Below the pieces are notes generated by a model. That model had not been told where the DNA came from. It did no database searches and worked only from the letters and a program-made list of their open reading frames with translations. Of a stretch of 64,000 nt of DNA, positions 28,509 to 35,462 are shown piece by piece (position 1 is the stretch's first letter; each line of letters begins with the position of its first letter). A program made the translations under genes and the position numbers. Origin of the DNA: Xylanimicrobium pachnodae JCM 13526 = NBRC 107786 (GTDB lineage Bacteria; Actinomycetota; Actinomycetes; Actinomycetales; Cellulomonadaceae); NCBI GenBank assembly GCA_001592145.1, contig BCWJ01000006.1, positions 62,001 to 126,000 of the forward strand, read 5' to 3'.

Positions 28509-30641
28509 GTGACCACCACCGCCTCCCCGGAATCGAGCTACACCGCAAGGCACCTCTCCGTCCTCGAAGGGCTGGAGGCCGTGCGCAAGCGGCCGGGCAT
28601 GTACATCGGGACCACGGACTCCCGCGGCCTCATGCACTGCCTGTGGGAGATCATCGACAACTCGGTGGACGAGGCGCTGGGCGGGTTCGCCACGAAGATC
28701 GGCGTGGTGCTCCACGCCGACACGTCGGTGACCGTGACCGACGACGGGCGCGGCATCCCGGTGGACGTCGAGCCGAAGACGGGACTGAGCGGCGTCGAGG
28801 TCGTGTTCACCAAACTGCACGCCGGTGGCAAGTTCGGTGGCGGGTCGTACACCGCCTCGGGCGGTCTGCACGGGGTCGGGGCGTCCGTGGTCAACGCGCT
28901 GTCCGCCCGGCTCGACGTCGAGGTGGACCGCGGTGGCAAGACCTATGGGATGTCGTTCCGCCGTGGTGAGCCGGGATCGTTCACCGACACCGCGGCCGGC
29001 GCGTCGCCCGAGTCGCCGTTCGAACCCTTCGTCGAGCGCAGCGAGCTCGCCGTCGTCCGCAAGGCCAAGCGGGGGCAGACGGGGACCCGGGTGCGGTACT
29101 GGGCCGACCGGCAGATCTTCCCCAAGGCCGCCGTGTTCAGCTATGACGAGCTGGTCACGCGCGTGCGCCAGACGACGTTCCTGGTGCCCGGCCTGGAGAT
29201 CACGGTGCGCGACGAGCGTCGCCTGCCGGGCACCCCGGGGGCCGACGGACCGCACGAGGAGGTGTTCGTGCACCACGGCGGCGCCGCCGACTTCGTCGAC
29301 TTCCTGGCGCCGGACACGCCCGTGACCGCCACCTGGACGCTGCGCGGCCAGGAGACGTTCACCGAGACCGTCCCGGTGCTCGACGAGCGCGGGCACATGA
29401 CGCCGCGTGAGGTGCAGCGCGACTGCGAGGTCGAGGTGGCGCTGCGCTGGGGCTCCGGGTACGACACCGAGGTACGCACCTTCGTCAACATCATCGCGAC
29501 GCCCAAGGGCGGCACCCATCTGACCGGGTTCGAGCAGGGCCTGGTCAAGACGGTCCGCAAGCAGGTCGAGGCCAACGCGCGGCGGCTCAAGATCAGCGCG
29601 AAGGACGCCGGGGAGCGCATCGAGAAGGACGACATCATGGCGGGCCTCACCGCCGTCGTCACCGTGCGGTTGGCCGAGCCCCAGTTCGAGGGCCAGACCA
29701 AGGAGGTGCTGGGCACCGCGCCCGTGCGCGCCATCGTCACGCGCACGGTGGACAAGCAGCTCGGCGCGATCCTGACCTCCACCAAGCGGGACGACAAGGC
29801 GCAGGCGTCGCTGCTGCTCGACAAGGTGGTCGCGGAGATGCGGGCCCGCGTCTCGGCCCGCAAGCAGAAGGAGATCTCGCGGCGCAAGAACGCTCTGGAG
29901 TCGTCATCGTTGCCGGCCAAGCTCGCCGACTGCCGCTCCGACGACGTGGAGCGCTCGGAGCTCTTCATCGTCGAGGGCGACTCCGCGCTCGGTACCGCGA
30001 AGCTCGCGCGGTCGAGCGACTTCCAGGCCTTGCTGCCGATCCGCGGCAAGATCCTCAACGTCCAGAAGGCCTCGATCAGCGACATGCTGCGCAACGCCGA
30101 GTGCGCGGCGATCATCCAGGTGCTCGGGGCAGGTTCGGGCCGCTCGTTCGACCTGGAGGCCGCGCGGTACGGCAAGGTCGTGCTCATGACCGACGCCGAC
30201 GTCGACGGCGCGCACATCCGCACCCTGCTGCTCACGCTCTTCTACCGGTACATGCGCCCGCTCGTGGAGGCCGGACGGGTGTTCGCCGCGGTGCCGCCCC
30301 TGCACCGCGTCGAGGTCTACGGTGCGCGGGGCAAGGGCACCGAGTACATCTACACGTACTCGGAGGCCGAGCTGCAGGCCACGCTCAAGCGGCTCGACCG
30401 CGCCGGCAAGCGGTACAAGGACGACATCCAGCGGTACAAGGGCCTGGGCGAGATGGACGCCGACCAGCTGGCCGAGACCACCATGAACCCGCGACACCGA
30501 ACCCTGCGCCGCGTCACCGCCGCGCACGCCGAGGCGGCGGAGCGGGTGTTCGAGCTGCTCATGGGATCCGACGTGGCGCCCCGCAAGGACTTCCTCATCG
30601 CGGGCGCGGAGCTCTTGGACCGCTCGCGTATCGACGCCTGA
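28509..30641 (+). CDS. parE: DNA topoisomerase IV subunit B (GyrB/ParE family)
   Basis: 710 aa ATPase subunit of a type IIA topoisomerase. GHKL ATPase motifs: EIIDNSVDEAL, VTDDGRGIPV, GGLHGVGASVVNALS; transducer Lys loop QTKEVLGT; TOPRIM motifs EGDSALGTAKLARSSDFQAL and TDADVDGAHI. Assigned to ParE rather than GyrB by its place beside sigA, remote from oriC genes (inference). The partner ParC/GyrA gene is not adjacent. GTG 28509 follows TACCCT (28496-28501) by 7 nt, a leaderless layout; a GTG at 28479 is the alternative. Confidence 0.92.
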   Translation: MTTTASPESSYTARHLSVLEGLEAVRKRPGMYIGTTDSRGLMHCLWEIIDNSVDEALGGFATKIGVVLHADTSVTVTDDGRGIPVDVEPKTGLSGVEVVFTKLHAGGKFGGGSYTASGGLHGVGASVVNALSARLDVEVDRGGKTYGMSFRRGEPGSFTDTAAGASPESPFEPFVERSELAVVRKAKRGQTGTRVRYWADRQIFPKAAVFSYDELVTRVRQTTFLVPGLEITVRDERRLPGTPGADGPHEEVFVHHGGAADFVDFLAPDTPVTATWTLRGQETFTETVPVLDERGHMTPREVQRDCEVEVALRWGSGYDTEVRTFVNIIATPKGGTHLTGFEQGLVKTVRKQVEANARRLKISAKDAGERIEKDDIMAGLTAVVTVRLAEPQFEGQTKEVLGTAPVRAIVTRTVDKQLGAILTSTKRDDKAQASLLLDKVVAEMRARVSARKQKEISRRKNALESSSLPAKLADCRSDDVERSELFIVEGDSALGTAKLARSSDFQALLPIRGKILNVQKASISDMLRNAECAAIIQVLGAGSGRSFDLEAARYGKVVLMTDADVDGAHIRTLLLTLFYRYMRPLVEAGRVFAAVPPLHRVEVYGARGKGTEYIYTYSEAELQATLKRLDRAGKRYKDDIQRYKGLGEMDADQLAETTMNPRHRTLRRVTAAHAEAAERVFELLMGSDVAPRKDFLIAGAELLDRSRIDA

Positions 30642-30738
30642 CCTGCACGTACCGAACGGTGGGCCCTGCGCGGGGAGGGCGTGCACCTCGGTGCGCCCGG
30701 GACGCCGTCGTTGCGGGCGACGTCCCAGGCGCCGGTGG

Positions 30739-31254
30739 TCAGAGCACCGGGGTGATGTGGTGGTAGCCCCGGTCGTGGAACACGAGCGGCGCGGCGTTCG
30801 CGAACCGGCGGTGCCACAGCGCTTCGACCGTGACAAGGTGGCTGGAGCCGACGGCGATGCGGCCGGTGATCCGTGCGTGCAGCCAGGCGGACGCCCCGTC
30901 GATGACCGGCTCGCCCGTGTCGAGACGGTGCCAGCCGCCCGCTGCGAACCGGTCGATGCCGCTCGTGGCGAACCGGGTGGAGACCTCGGCCTGGCCGGCG
31001 GCGAGGAAGCTGACGGCCACAGTGTCGGCGGCCGCCACGGCGGGCCAGGACGACGAGGAAGCCGCGAGCGAGAAGGCCAGCAGAGGCGGGTCTGCCGACA
31101 CCGAGATGACCGATGTGGCGGTGAACCCCACCGGCCGGTCTGCGTGCGTGGTGGTGATGACGGCGACGCCGGCCGGGTGGGCGCGGAACACGGACCGGAA
31201 CGCGTCGGGGGTCACGGCGTCCAGGGCCGTCGGCTGGGGGTGCGTCGTCGTCAT
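30739..31254 (-). CDS. Flavin reductase family protein
   Basis: 171 aa, flavin reductase (FMN-binding split-barrel) fold: RAHPAGVAVITT, PVGFTATSVISVSADPPLLAFSL, and a C-terminal PLVFHDRGYHHI that matches the family's HxGxYH-like end. Expected to reduce FMN/FAD with NAD(P)H to supply a monooxygenase. ATG 31254 overlaps the FMN reductase stop by 4 nt (ATGA), so the two are translationally coupled. No monooxygenase gene is in the immediate cluster. Confidence 0.9.
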   Translation of the reverse strand: MTTTHPQPTALDAVTPDAFRSVFRAHPAGVAVITTTHADRPVGFTATSVISVSADPPLLAFSLAASSSSWPAVAAADTVAVSFLAAGQAEVSTRFATSGIDRFAAGGWHRLDTGEPVIDGASAWLHARITGRIAVGSSHLVTVEALWHRRFANAAPLVFHDRGYHHITPVL

Positions 31255-31808
31255 CGGGACCTCCGGGGTGCTGACGAGGTGGCGAGCGTGGGGACCGGCA
31301 CGATCGCCTGCTCCCCGAACGGGAGCTCGTCAAGCCACAGGTCGGTGTGCACGCCGGCGTCGGAAAGCTCTGGCTCGAGCAGCGCGAGCGCGACATCGGG
31401 CACGGTGGCACCCAGCTCGGCGAGCAGCGGTACCAGGTGGGCCTCGCCTGCGCTCTGGTGCGCAGGGCTCGCTGAGACGACGAGCGGCACCGTCCGGAGC
31501 CCGTGCAGGGCGCCAGGTCCGTACAGGTCGAGGAACGCCTTGAGCAGCCCCGTGTAGGACCCCTTGTAGACAGGGGTGGCGACGATGAGCAGGCGGGCGC
31601 CGGCGACGGCGCGCAGCGCGTCGTCGACCCGCGGGTGCGTCGGTGCGAGGACCTCGTCGGCGACGTCGGCCAGGTCGATCGTCACGTGCGTGTCCGGGAT
31701 GTCCAGTCGGGCTGCGACCCGCCGCGCGACAGTCTCCGCGGCGGCCCTGGTCCGGGACCGGGCGCGCGGGTTGCCCACCAGCACCACGACGCCGCTCCGC
31801 GCGGTCAT
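31251..31808 (-). CDS. NADPH-dependent FMN reductase (SsuE/MsuE-like)
   Basis: 185 aa flavodoxin-fold reductase: N-terminal GNPRARSRT phosphate loop, then VATPVYKGSYTGLLKAFLD, a hallmark of SsuE-type enzymes that supply FMNH2 to alkanesulfonate monooxygenases. ATG 31808 overlaps the TGA of an upstream in-frame-unrelated ORF (ATGA). Expressed behind a 156-nt leader carrying a Cys-containing tiny ORF (31981-32052), which suggests sulfur control. Substrate pathway is an inference. Confidence 0.9.
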   Translation of the reverse strand: MTARSGVVVLVGNPRARSRTRAAAETVARRVAARLDIPDTHVTIDLADVADEVLAPTHPRVDDALRAVAGARLLIVATPVYKGSYTGLLKAFLDLYGPGALHGLRTVPLVVSASPAHQSAGEAHLVPLLAELGATVPDVALALLEPELSDAGVHTDLWLDELPFGEQAIVPVPTLATSSAPRRSR

Positions 31809-32157
31809 CGGGTGCCCCGGGTGCGGGTGGCCGTAGGTGCCGCGTCCGAGAGTGTGTCCGTGCACGGGCGCACCAGGGTTGCGTCGGCGGTGCGGAGGGC
31901 ATGGCGAAGCGAAGGCATGAGGGTTTGCTCCATCAGGTGGTCGCGCCCGCGTGGGACGGGCAGTGGTCGTGTGATCGGGGTCAGCCGCGACAACGACAGC
32001 CGAGGGCCAGGGACCGTCGGCGTGCGGCGAGGAGTCGACGCGTGGAGCGCATGCCGACGACCGTACGACCAACTGAAGCGAAATGCTCCACAAAGAGGGG
32101 CGGTCTTACCCAGTGAGACGGCCCTCGTGTGCCGCGGGATGACGGCCGGCGCCGGCT
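31809..32157. promoter_or_regulatory. Leader and promoter region of the flavin reductase operon
   Basis: Gap between Rrf2 gene end (32158) and FMN reductase start. It holds the leader ORF (31981-32052) with its -10, a short GCCCG/CGGGC dyad downstream at about 31948-31964, and a second longer frame (31805-31993) ending on the FMN reductase start that I do not accept as a gene. Confidence 0.5.
31981..32052 (-). CDS. 23-aa Cys-containing leader peptide upstream of FMN reductase
   Basis: ATG 32052 to TGA 31981, 23 residues, Arg-rich, ending LALGCRCRG with two Cys codons close to the stop. TACGGT (32060-32065) sits 7 nt before ATG, the same leaderless spacing seen at many genes here. No annotated frame is needed to explain it otherwise. 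Polycysteine leaderless ORFs attenuate sulfur operons in mycobacteria; here Cys content is lower, so homology of mechanism is unproven. Confidence 0.5.
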   Translation of the reverse strand: MRSTRRLLAARRRSLALGCRCRG

Positions 32158-32664
32158 TCAGGCAGGGTCGCGCTGGGCGTCGCGCGCCATCTCACGCAGG
32201 TGCGGGCGGGTGCGCCAGGCGTCGTCCGAGGCGAGGAGCTGCGCGACGGGCGCCGGGATCTGACCCGCGACCACGTCGGCGAGCGTGACGACGTCGAGCA
32301 CGGACCGCATGGCGCACCGCAGGGCGACCCAGACGTCACGCAGGGGTGCGGACGCCCCCGGGAACGTGACGTCCTCCACGAACCGGCCGCCCACGCTGGC
32401 GAGCGGCCCGTCGATGGCCCGGATCACGTCGGCCACCACGATCTGGTCCGGGGGAGCGCTCAGTCGGGCGCCGCCGTCGGCGCCACGCCGCGTCTCCACG
32501 ATCCCCGCCTGCTTGAGGGTGTTCAGGATGACCAGGACGTAGTTCGCGGGCACCTGCTGCGCCGCCGCGAGCTCGTCCGACTTGGAGTAGCGCTCGTCGT
32601 CGAACCGCGCGGCGAGCTCCACGCAGAGCCGGACGGCGTAGTCGATCTTGGCGGTGATGCGCAC
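32158..32664 (-). CDS. Rrf2 family transcriptional regulator, no Fe-S cysteine triad
   Basis: 168 aa. N-terminal winged helix (ITAKIDYAVRLCVELAA; SKSDELAAAQQVPANYVLVIL; GGARLSAPPDQI) typical of Rrf2. The C-terminal half lacks the three-Cys cluster used by IscR/NsrR/RsrR, having only LRCAM, so it is more like CymR, a cysteine-metabolism repressor. GTG 32664. Just upstream of the Cys-leader and flavin reductases, it is a candidate sulfur regulator of them (inference). Confidence 0.88.
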   Translation of the reverse strand: MRITAKIDYAVRLCVELAARFDDERYSKSDELAAAQQVPANYVLVILNTLKQAGIVETRRGADGGARLSAPPDQIVVADVIRAIDGPLASVGGRFVEDVTFPGASAPLRDVWVALRCAMRSVLDVVTLADVVAGQIPAPVAQLLASDDAWRTRPHLREMARDAQRDPA

Positions 32665-32723
32665 GATCGGAGTCTTTCACGATGACGGCGACGGTGGCTC
32701 TCGCGGCCGCGTGCGCCCCGGTG

Positions 32724-34385
32724 CTATGCGGGTGTCGAGGCGATCAGGTTCTCCCGGACGACGCGACGCATGACCTTGCCGATGGCCGAGTGCGGCAGCT
32801 CGGGGACGACGACGAGGCCGCGTGGCAGCGCGTACCGAGCCATCTGCGTGGCCGCCCATTCGCGCACCGTGGACAGGTCGAGCGAGGTGACCCCCTGCGC
32901 GAGCACGATGGCGGCGATGACCCGCTCGCCCAGGTCGCCGCCCGGAACTCCGACGACGGCGACGTCGGCGATCTGCGGCATGGCGCGCAGCTGCTCCTCG
33001 ACCTGCGACGGGTACACCTTGAACCCGCCGGTCACGATCACCTCCTTGGACCGGTCCACCAGGGTGACGAACCCGTCGTCGGCCACGGTCACGATGTCGC
33101 CGGTGCGCAGCCAGCCGCCGGGCAGCAGCGCCTGTGCGGTCTCCTCGGGGCGGTGCCAGTACCCGTCGAAGACCTGTGGCCCGGAGATGAGCAGCTCGCC
33201 GCGCTCGCCCACCGGGACCTCGTGGGTGGGGTCCTCCGGATCGACGACGCGGATCGACGTCGACGGGAAGGGCAGGCCCAGGGCACCCGGGCGGCGGCGC
33301 TCGTCGAGCGGGCTGCCCAGCGCCACGGGTGACGTCTCCGTCATCCCGTAGCCCTCGATGACCAGGCCGCCGGTCAGGTCCTCCCACTCGCGGGCGGTCT
33401 CGGCGGGCAGCGCCATCGACCCCGAGATGGCGATGCGGAAGCTGGACAGGTCGGTGCGGGTGGCACGGGCCGCCTCGGTGAGCCGCGCGAGCATGGGCGG
33501 GACGGCGGGCAGGAACGTGCCCGGGCGACGCCGCTGGGCGGCCAGCACGGTGCGCGCCCCGAACTTGGGCAGCACCACCACGGTCGCGGCGATCGTCGTG
33601 GCGTACACGAGGCAGAGCTGGAGCCCGAACGCGTGGAAGTAGGGGAGGATCCCGTACACGACCTCGGGTCGGGCCGGGTCGTGGCCGGTCCAGGCCTGGC
33701 CCTGCACGGCGTTGACCGCGATGTGCCGGTGCCGCAGCATCACGGCCTTGGGGTCGCCGGTGGTGCCGCCGGTGTAGATGAGCACCGCCAGGTCGTCCGG
33801 CGTGGGCAACGGGTGGTCGGCGGGGAGGGCCGGGGCCCGGGACACGAGACCGTGCCACTGGGCGCGCTGCTCGGTCCCCCGTCCGGCACCCACGAGCGCT
33901 GCGCGCTGGGCGCGCGCCGAGCGCACCGGCAGGCGCAGGGCCCACTGCTTGAGCCGCGGTAGGTCGCGGCTGATGTCGACGGCGACGACGTCGGACAGGG
34001 GGGACGCGATGGCGATGTCGGGGGCCGTCTTGGCCCAGGCGAGGACGACGTGCGCCTCCGAGTCCGCGATGAGGCGCGCCGTCTCCACGGCTCCGAGCGT
34101 CGGGTTCAGCTCGACGACGACGGCGCCGAGCCGGAGCACGGCCCAGAAGGCGACCACGTGGCTGGGGCTGTTGGGCAGGGTGACGGCGACCCGGTCGCCG
34201 CGGCGCACGCCCCGCGCCTCGAGGGCGCTCGCGGCGCGCCGGACGGTGTCCGCGAGGTCGCGGTACGTCGTGGTGGCGCCCAGGAAGTCGAGCGCGACGC
34301 GGTCGGGGTGCGCGTCAGCGGCGCGGTCGAGAACCGCAGGAAGCGGCCAGTCGGGAGTGGCGACGGTCTGCGGCGTCTGGTGCAT
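32724..34385 (-). CDS. AMP-dependent acyl-CoA synthetase/ligase
   Basis: 553 aa ANL-superfamily ligase: P-loop YTGGTTGDPKAVMLRH, A5 region EGYGMTETSPVALG, adenine-site GWLRTGDIVTVADDG, C-terminal catalytic Lys in HSAIGKVMRRVV. Related to fatty-acid/aryl CoA ligases; substrate unknown. ATG 34385. Tandem dyads at 34393-34429 overlap its -10 (TAGGTT), implying a dedicated repressor. No TetR-type gene is adjacent in the window. Confidence 0.9.
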   Translation of the reverse strand: MHQTPQTVATPDWPLPAVLDRAADAHPDRVALDFLGATTTYRDLADTVRRAASALEARGVRRGDRVAVTLPNSPSHVVAFWAVLRLGAVVVELNPTLGAVETARLIADSEAHVVLAWAKTAPDIAIASPLSDVVAVDISRDLPRLKQWALRLPVRSARAQRAALVGAGRGTEQRAQWHGLVSRAPALPADHPLPTPDDLAVLIYTGGTTGDPKAVMLRHRHIAVNAVQGQAWTGHDPARPEVVYGILPYFHAFGLQLCLVYATTIAATVVVLPKFGARTVLAAQRRRPGTFLPAVPPMLARLTEAARATRTDLSSFRIAISGSMALPAETAREWEDLTGGLVIEGYGMTETSPVALGSPLDERRRPGALGLPFPSTSIRVVDPEDPTHEVPVGERGELLISGPQVFDGYWHRPEETAQALLPGGWLRTGDIVTVADDGFVTLVDRSKEVIVTGGFKVYPSQVEEQLRAMPQIADVAVVGVPGGDLGERVIAAIVLAQGVTSLDLSTVREWAATQMARYALPRGLVVVPELPHSAIGKVMRRVVRENLIASTPA

Positions 34386-34392
34386 CACACCA

Positions 34393-34429
34393 CCGTAACC
34401 TACGGATGCGTAACCTACGGTGGCGTAGG
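34393..34429 (-). promoter_or_regulatory. Tandem CCTACG-N4-CGTA operator over the ligase promoter
   Basis: Two dyads of form CCTACG-N4-CGTA: about 34399-34414 (CCTACGGATGCGTAAC) and 34414-34429 (CCTACGGTGGCGTAGG), a 15-bp period; CGTAACCTACGG is itself repeated at 34394-34405 and 34409-34420. On the minus strand this places TAGGTT boxes and repressor sites 8-44 nt before ATG 34385. Resembles TetR-family operators in actinobacteria. Confidence 0.7.
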
Positions 34430-34519
34430 GAGTGGATCGGGTGATGATCGTGCCGGATCTGCGAGCCCGGCATGCGGTGACGGACACCGATGCGGCCCAT
34501 GCCCGGTAGCGTCGGACGG

Positions 34520-34900
34520 ATGGATCGCATCGACCTCACGCTCGCCAAGCTCGACTCCGCACTGGGCAACACGGGCACCAGCATGGACGCTGCCGTGTGG
34601 AAGGCGCCCACGGGGAGCCCCGTCAGCCCGGACGTGCGCCGTGAAGCGCGCGCGGCTGCCCGGTCCGGGGATCTGCTCACCGCCGCGCGCCTGCTCCTCG
34701 TCGCGGCGGCCGACGCCGGAGCGTCGGTACCCGGCGCGCTGCTCGACGAGGTCGAGACAGGCGTGGCGGGCCTCGGCGAGGCGGGGGACGGGGTCGGCGA
34801 GTCGGGAGCGCGTGAGGCGATCGCGGACGCGGTGGAGCGCCTGCGCAACCCGGCACCCCCGGCGTCCCGGAGGCGTGGGCTCGCGTTCTGGCGGCGCTGA
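34520..34900 (+). CDS. Hypothetical small protein, helical
   Basis: 126 aa, Ala/Asp-rich and helical, ending in a basic tail RRRGLAFWRR that could contact membrane or nucleic acid. No recognised domain, signal peptide or Cys. ATG 34520 sits 7 nt after TAGCGT (34507-34512), leaderless. Divergent to the acyl-CoA ligase. Function unknown. Confidence 0.65.
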   Translation: MDRIDLTLAKLDSALGNTGTSMDAAVWKAPTGSPVSPDVRREARAAARSGDLLTAARLLLVAAADAGASVPGALLDEVETGVAGLGEAGDGVGESGAREAIADAVERLRNPAPPASRRRGLAFWRR

Positions 34901-34929
34901 CCGGTGACGCCGGCGTACCGTCGGTGGTG

Positions 34930-35014
34930 TCCCTGTCGACAGGGATGGAACGCATCCGTAGAATCGGATAAATAGCCCCATATGGGGCACTCGCGGATCC
35001 CTGTGTCGCAGGGA
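34930..35014 (+). promoter_or_regulatory. Palindrome-decorated promoter of the EIIB gene
   Basis: -35 TCGACA (34936-34941), 17-bp spacer, -10 TAGAAT (34959-34964). The -35 lies inside a perfect 16-bp palindrome TCCCTGTCGACAGGGA (34930-34945). A 14-bp palindrome GCCCCATATGGGGC (34975-34988) covers the predicted start point, and TCCCTG-TGTCG-CAGGGA (34998-35014) repeats the first motif downstream. The layout suggests repressor or activator sites. Confidence 0.7.
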
Positions 35015-35117
35015 CCCGTCCGAGCGGCTCGAACGCATCACGGTGCGTGCGCGACGCGGCTCGGGTTCTGCGCCCCATGGACGGCACGTGCCACGCACGA
35101 GCCCGAGGGGAGAAGCG

Positions 35118-35174
35118 TTGATCGACACCAGGCACGATGCGCCGCCGACGGCGGCGGCGCGGAGGCCGCGATGA
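35118..35174 (+). CDS. Possible 18-codon upstream ORF coupled to EIIB
   Basis: TTG 35118 with ribosome site GAGGGGAG upstream, encodes a short Ala/Arg-rich peptide whose TGA overlaps the EIIB ATG (ATGA). Could promote translation of EIIB by coupling. TTG start and tiny size make this uncertain. Confidence 0.3.
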   Translation: MIDTRHDAPPTAAARRPR

Positions 35175-35431
35175 ACCTCGCCGAAACTCTGCTGAAGCAC
35201 CTGGGCGGCGCGGCGAACGTCCGGCTCATGACGCGCTGCTGGGTCCGTCTGCGGTTCGTCCTGCACGACTATGCGGCGGTGGACCAGGCGGGACTCGAGG
35301 CGATGCCCGACGTCGCGCTGGCCGCGGTGCGGCACGGGCAGTTCCAGATCGCCCTGCACGGCGGACTGGGTGACACCTTCGACCACCTGGCACACCTGCT
35401 GATCGGCGGCCCGGACGACGGTCGGGCCTGA
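35171..35431 (+). CDS. Orphan PTS EIIB-like domain protein (glucose family)
   Basis: 86 aa, EIIB of the glucose family fold: NVRLMTRCWVRLRFVLHD gives the phospho-Cys, then YAAVDQAGLEAM, close to the VDQAGLKKL of E. coli PtsG. Usual EIIB has CXTRLR; here the residues are CWVRLR. No EIIC, EIIA, HPr or EI gene is beside it. ATG 35171 has GGAGG 5 nt upstream. It may accept a phosphate from a distant PTS, or be regulatory. Sits behind a complex promoter and ends convergent with the AAA ATPase. Confidence 0.8.
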   Translation: MNLAETLLKHLGGAANVRLMTRCWVRLRFVLHDYAAVDQAGLEAMPDVALAAVRHGQFQIALHGGLGDTFDHLAHLLIGGPDDGRA

Positions 35432-35462
35432 CCGTGCTCGGCCGGTGCGGGGCCTGGCGGCG

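Noticed and set aside
31805-31993. 62-aa ORF ending on the FMN reductase start
   Set aside because: Thr/Pro-rich with no domain; GTG start overlaps the Cys-leader ORF. It could contribute to translation coupling but I cannot support a gene.
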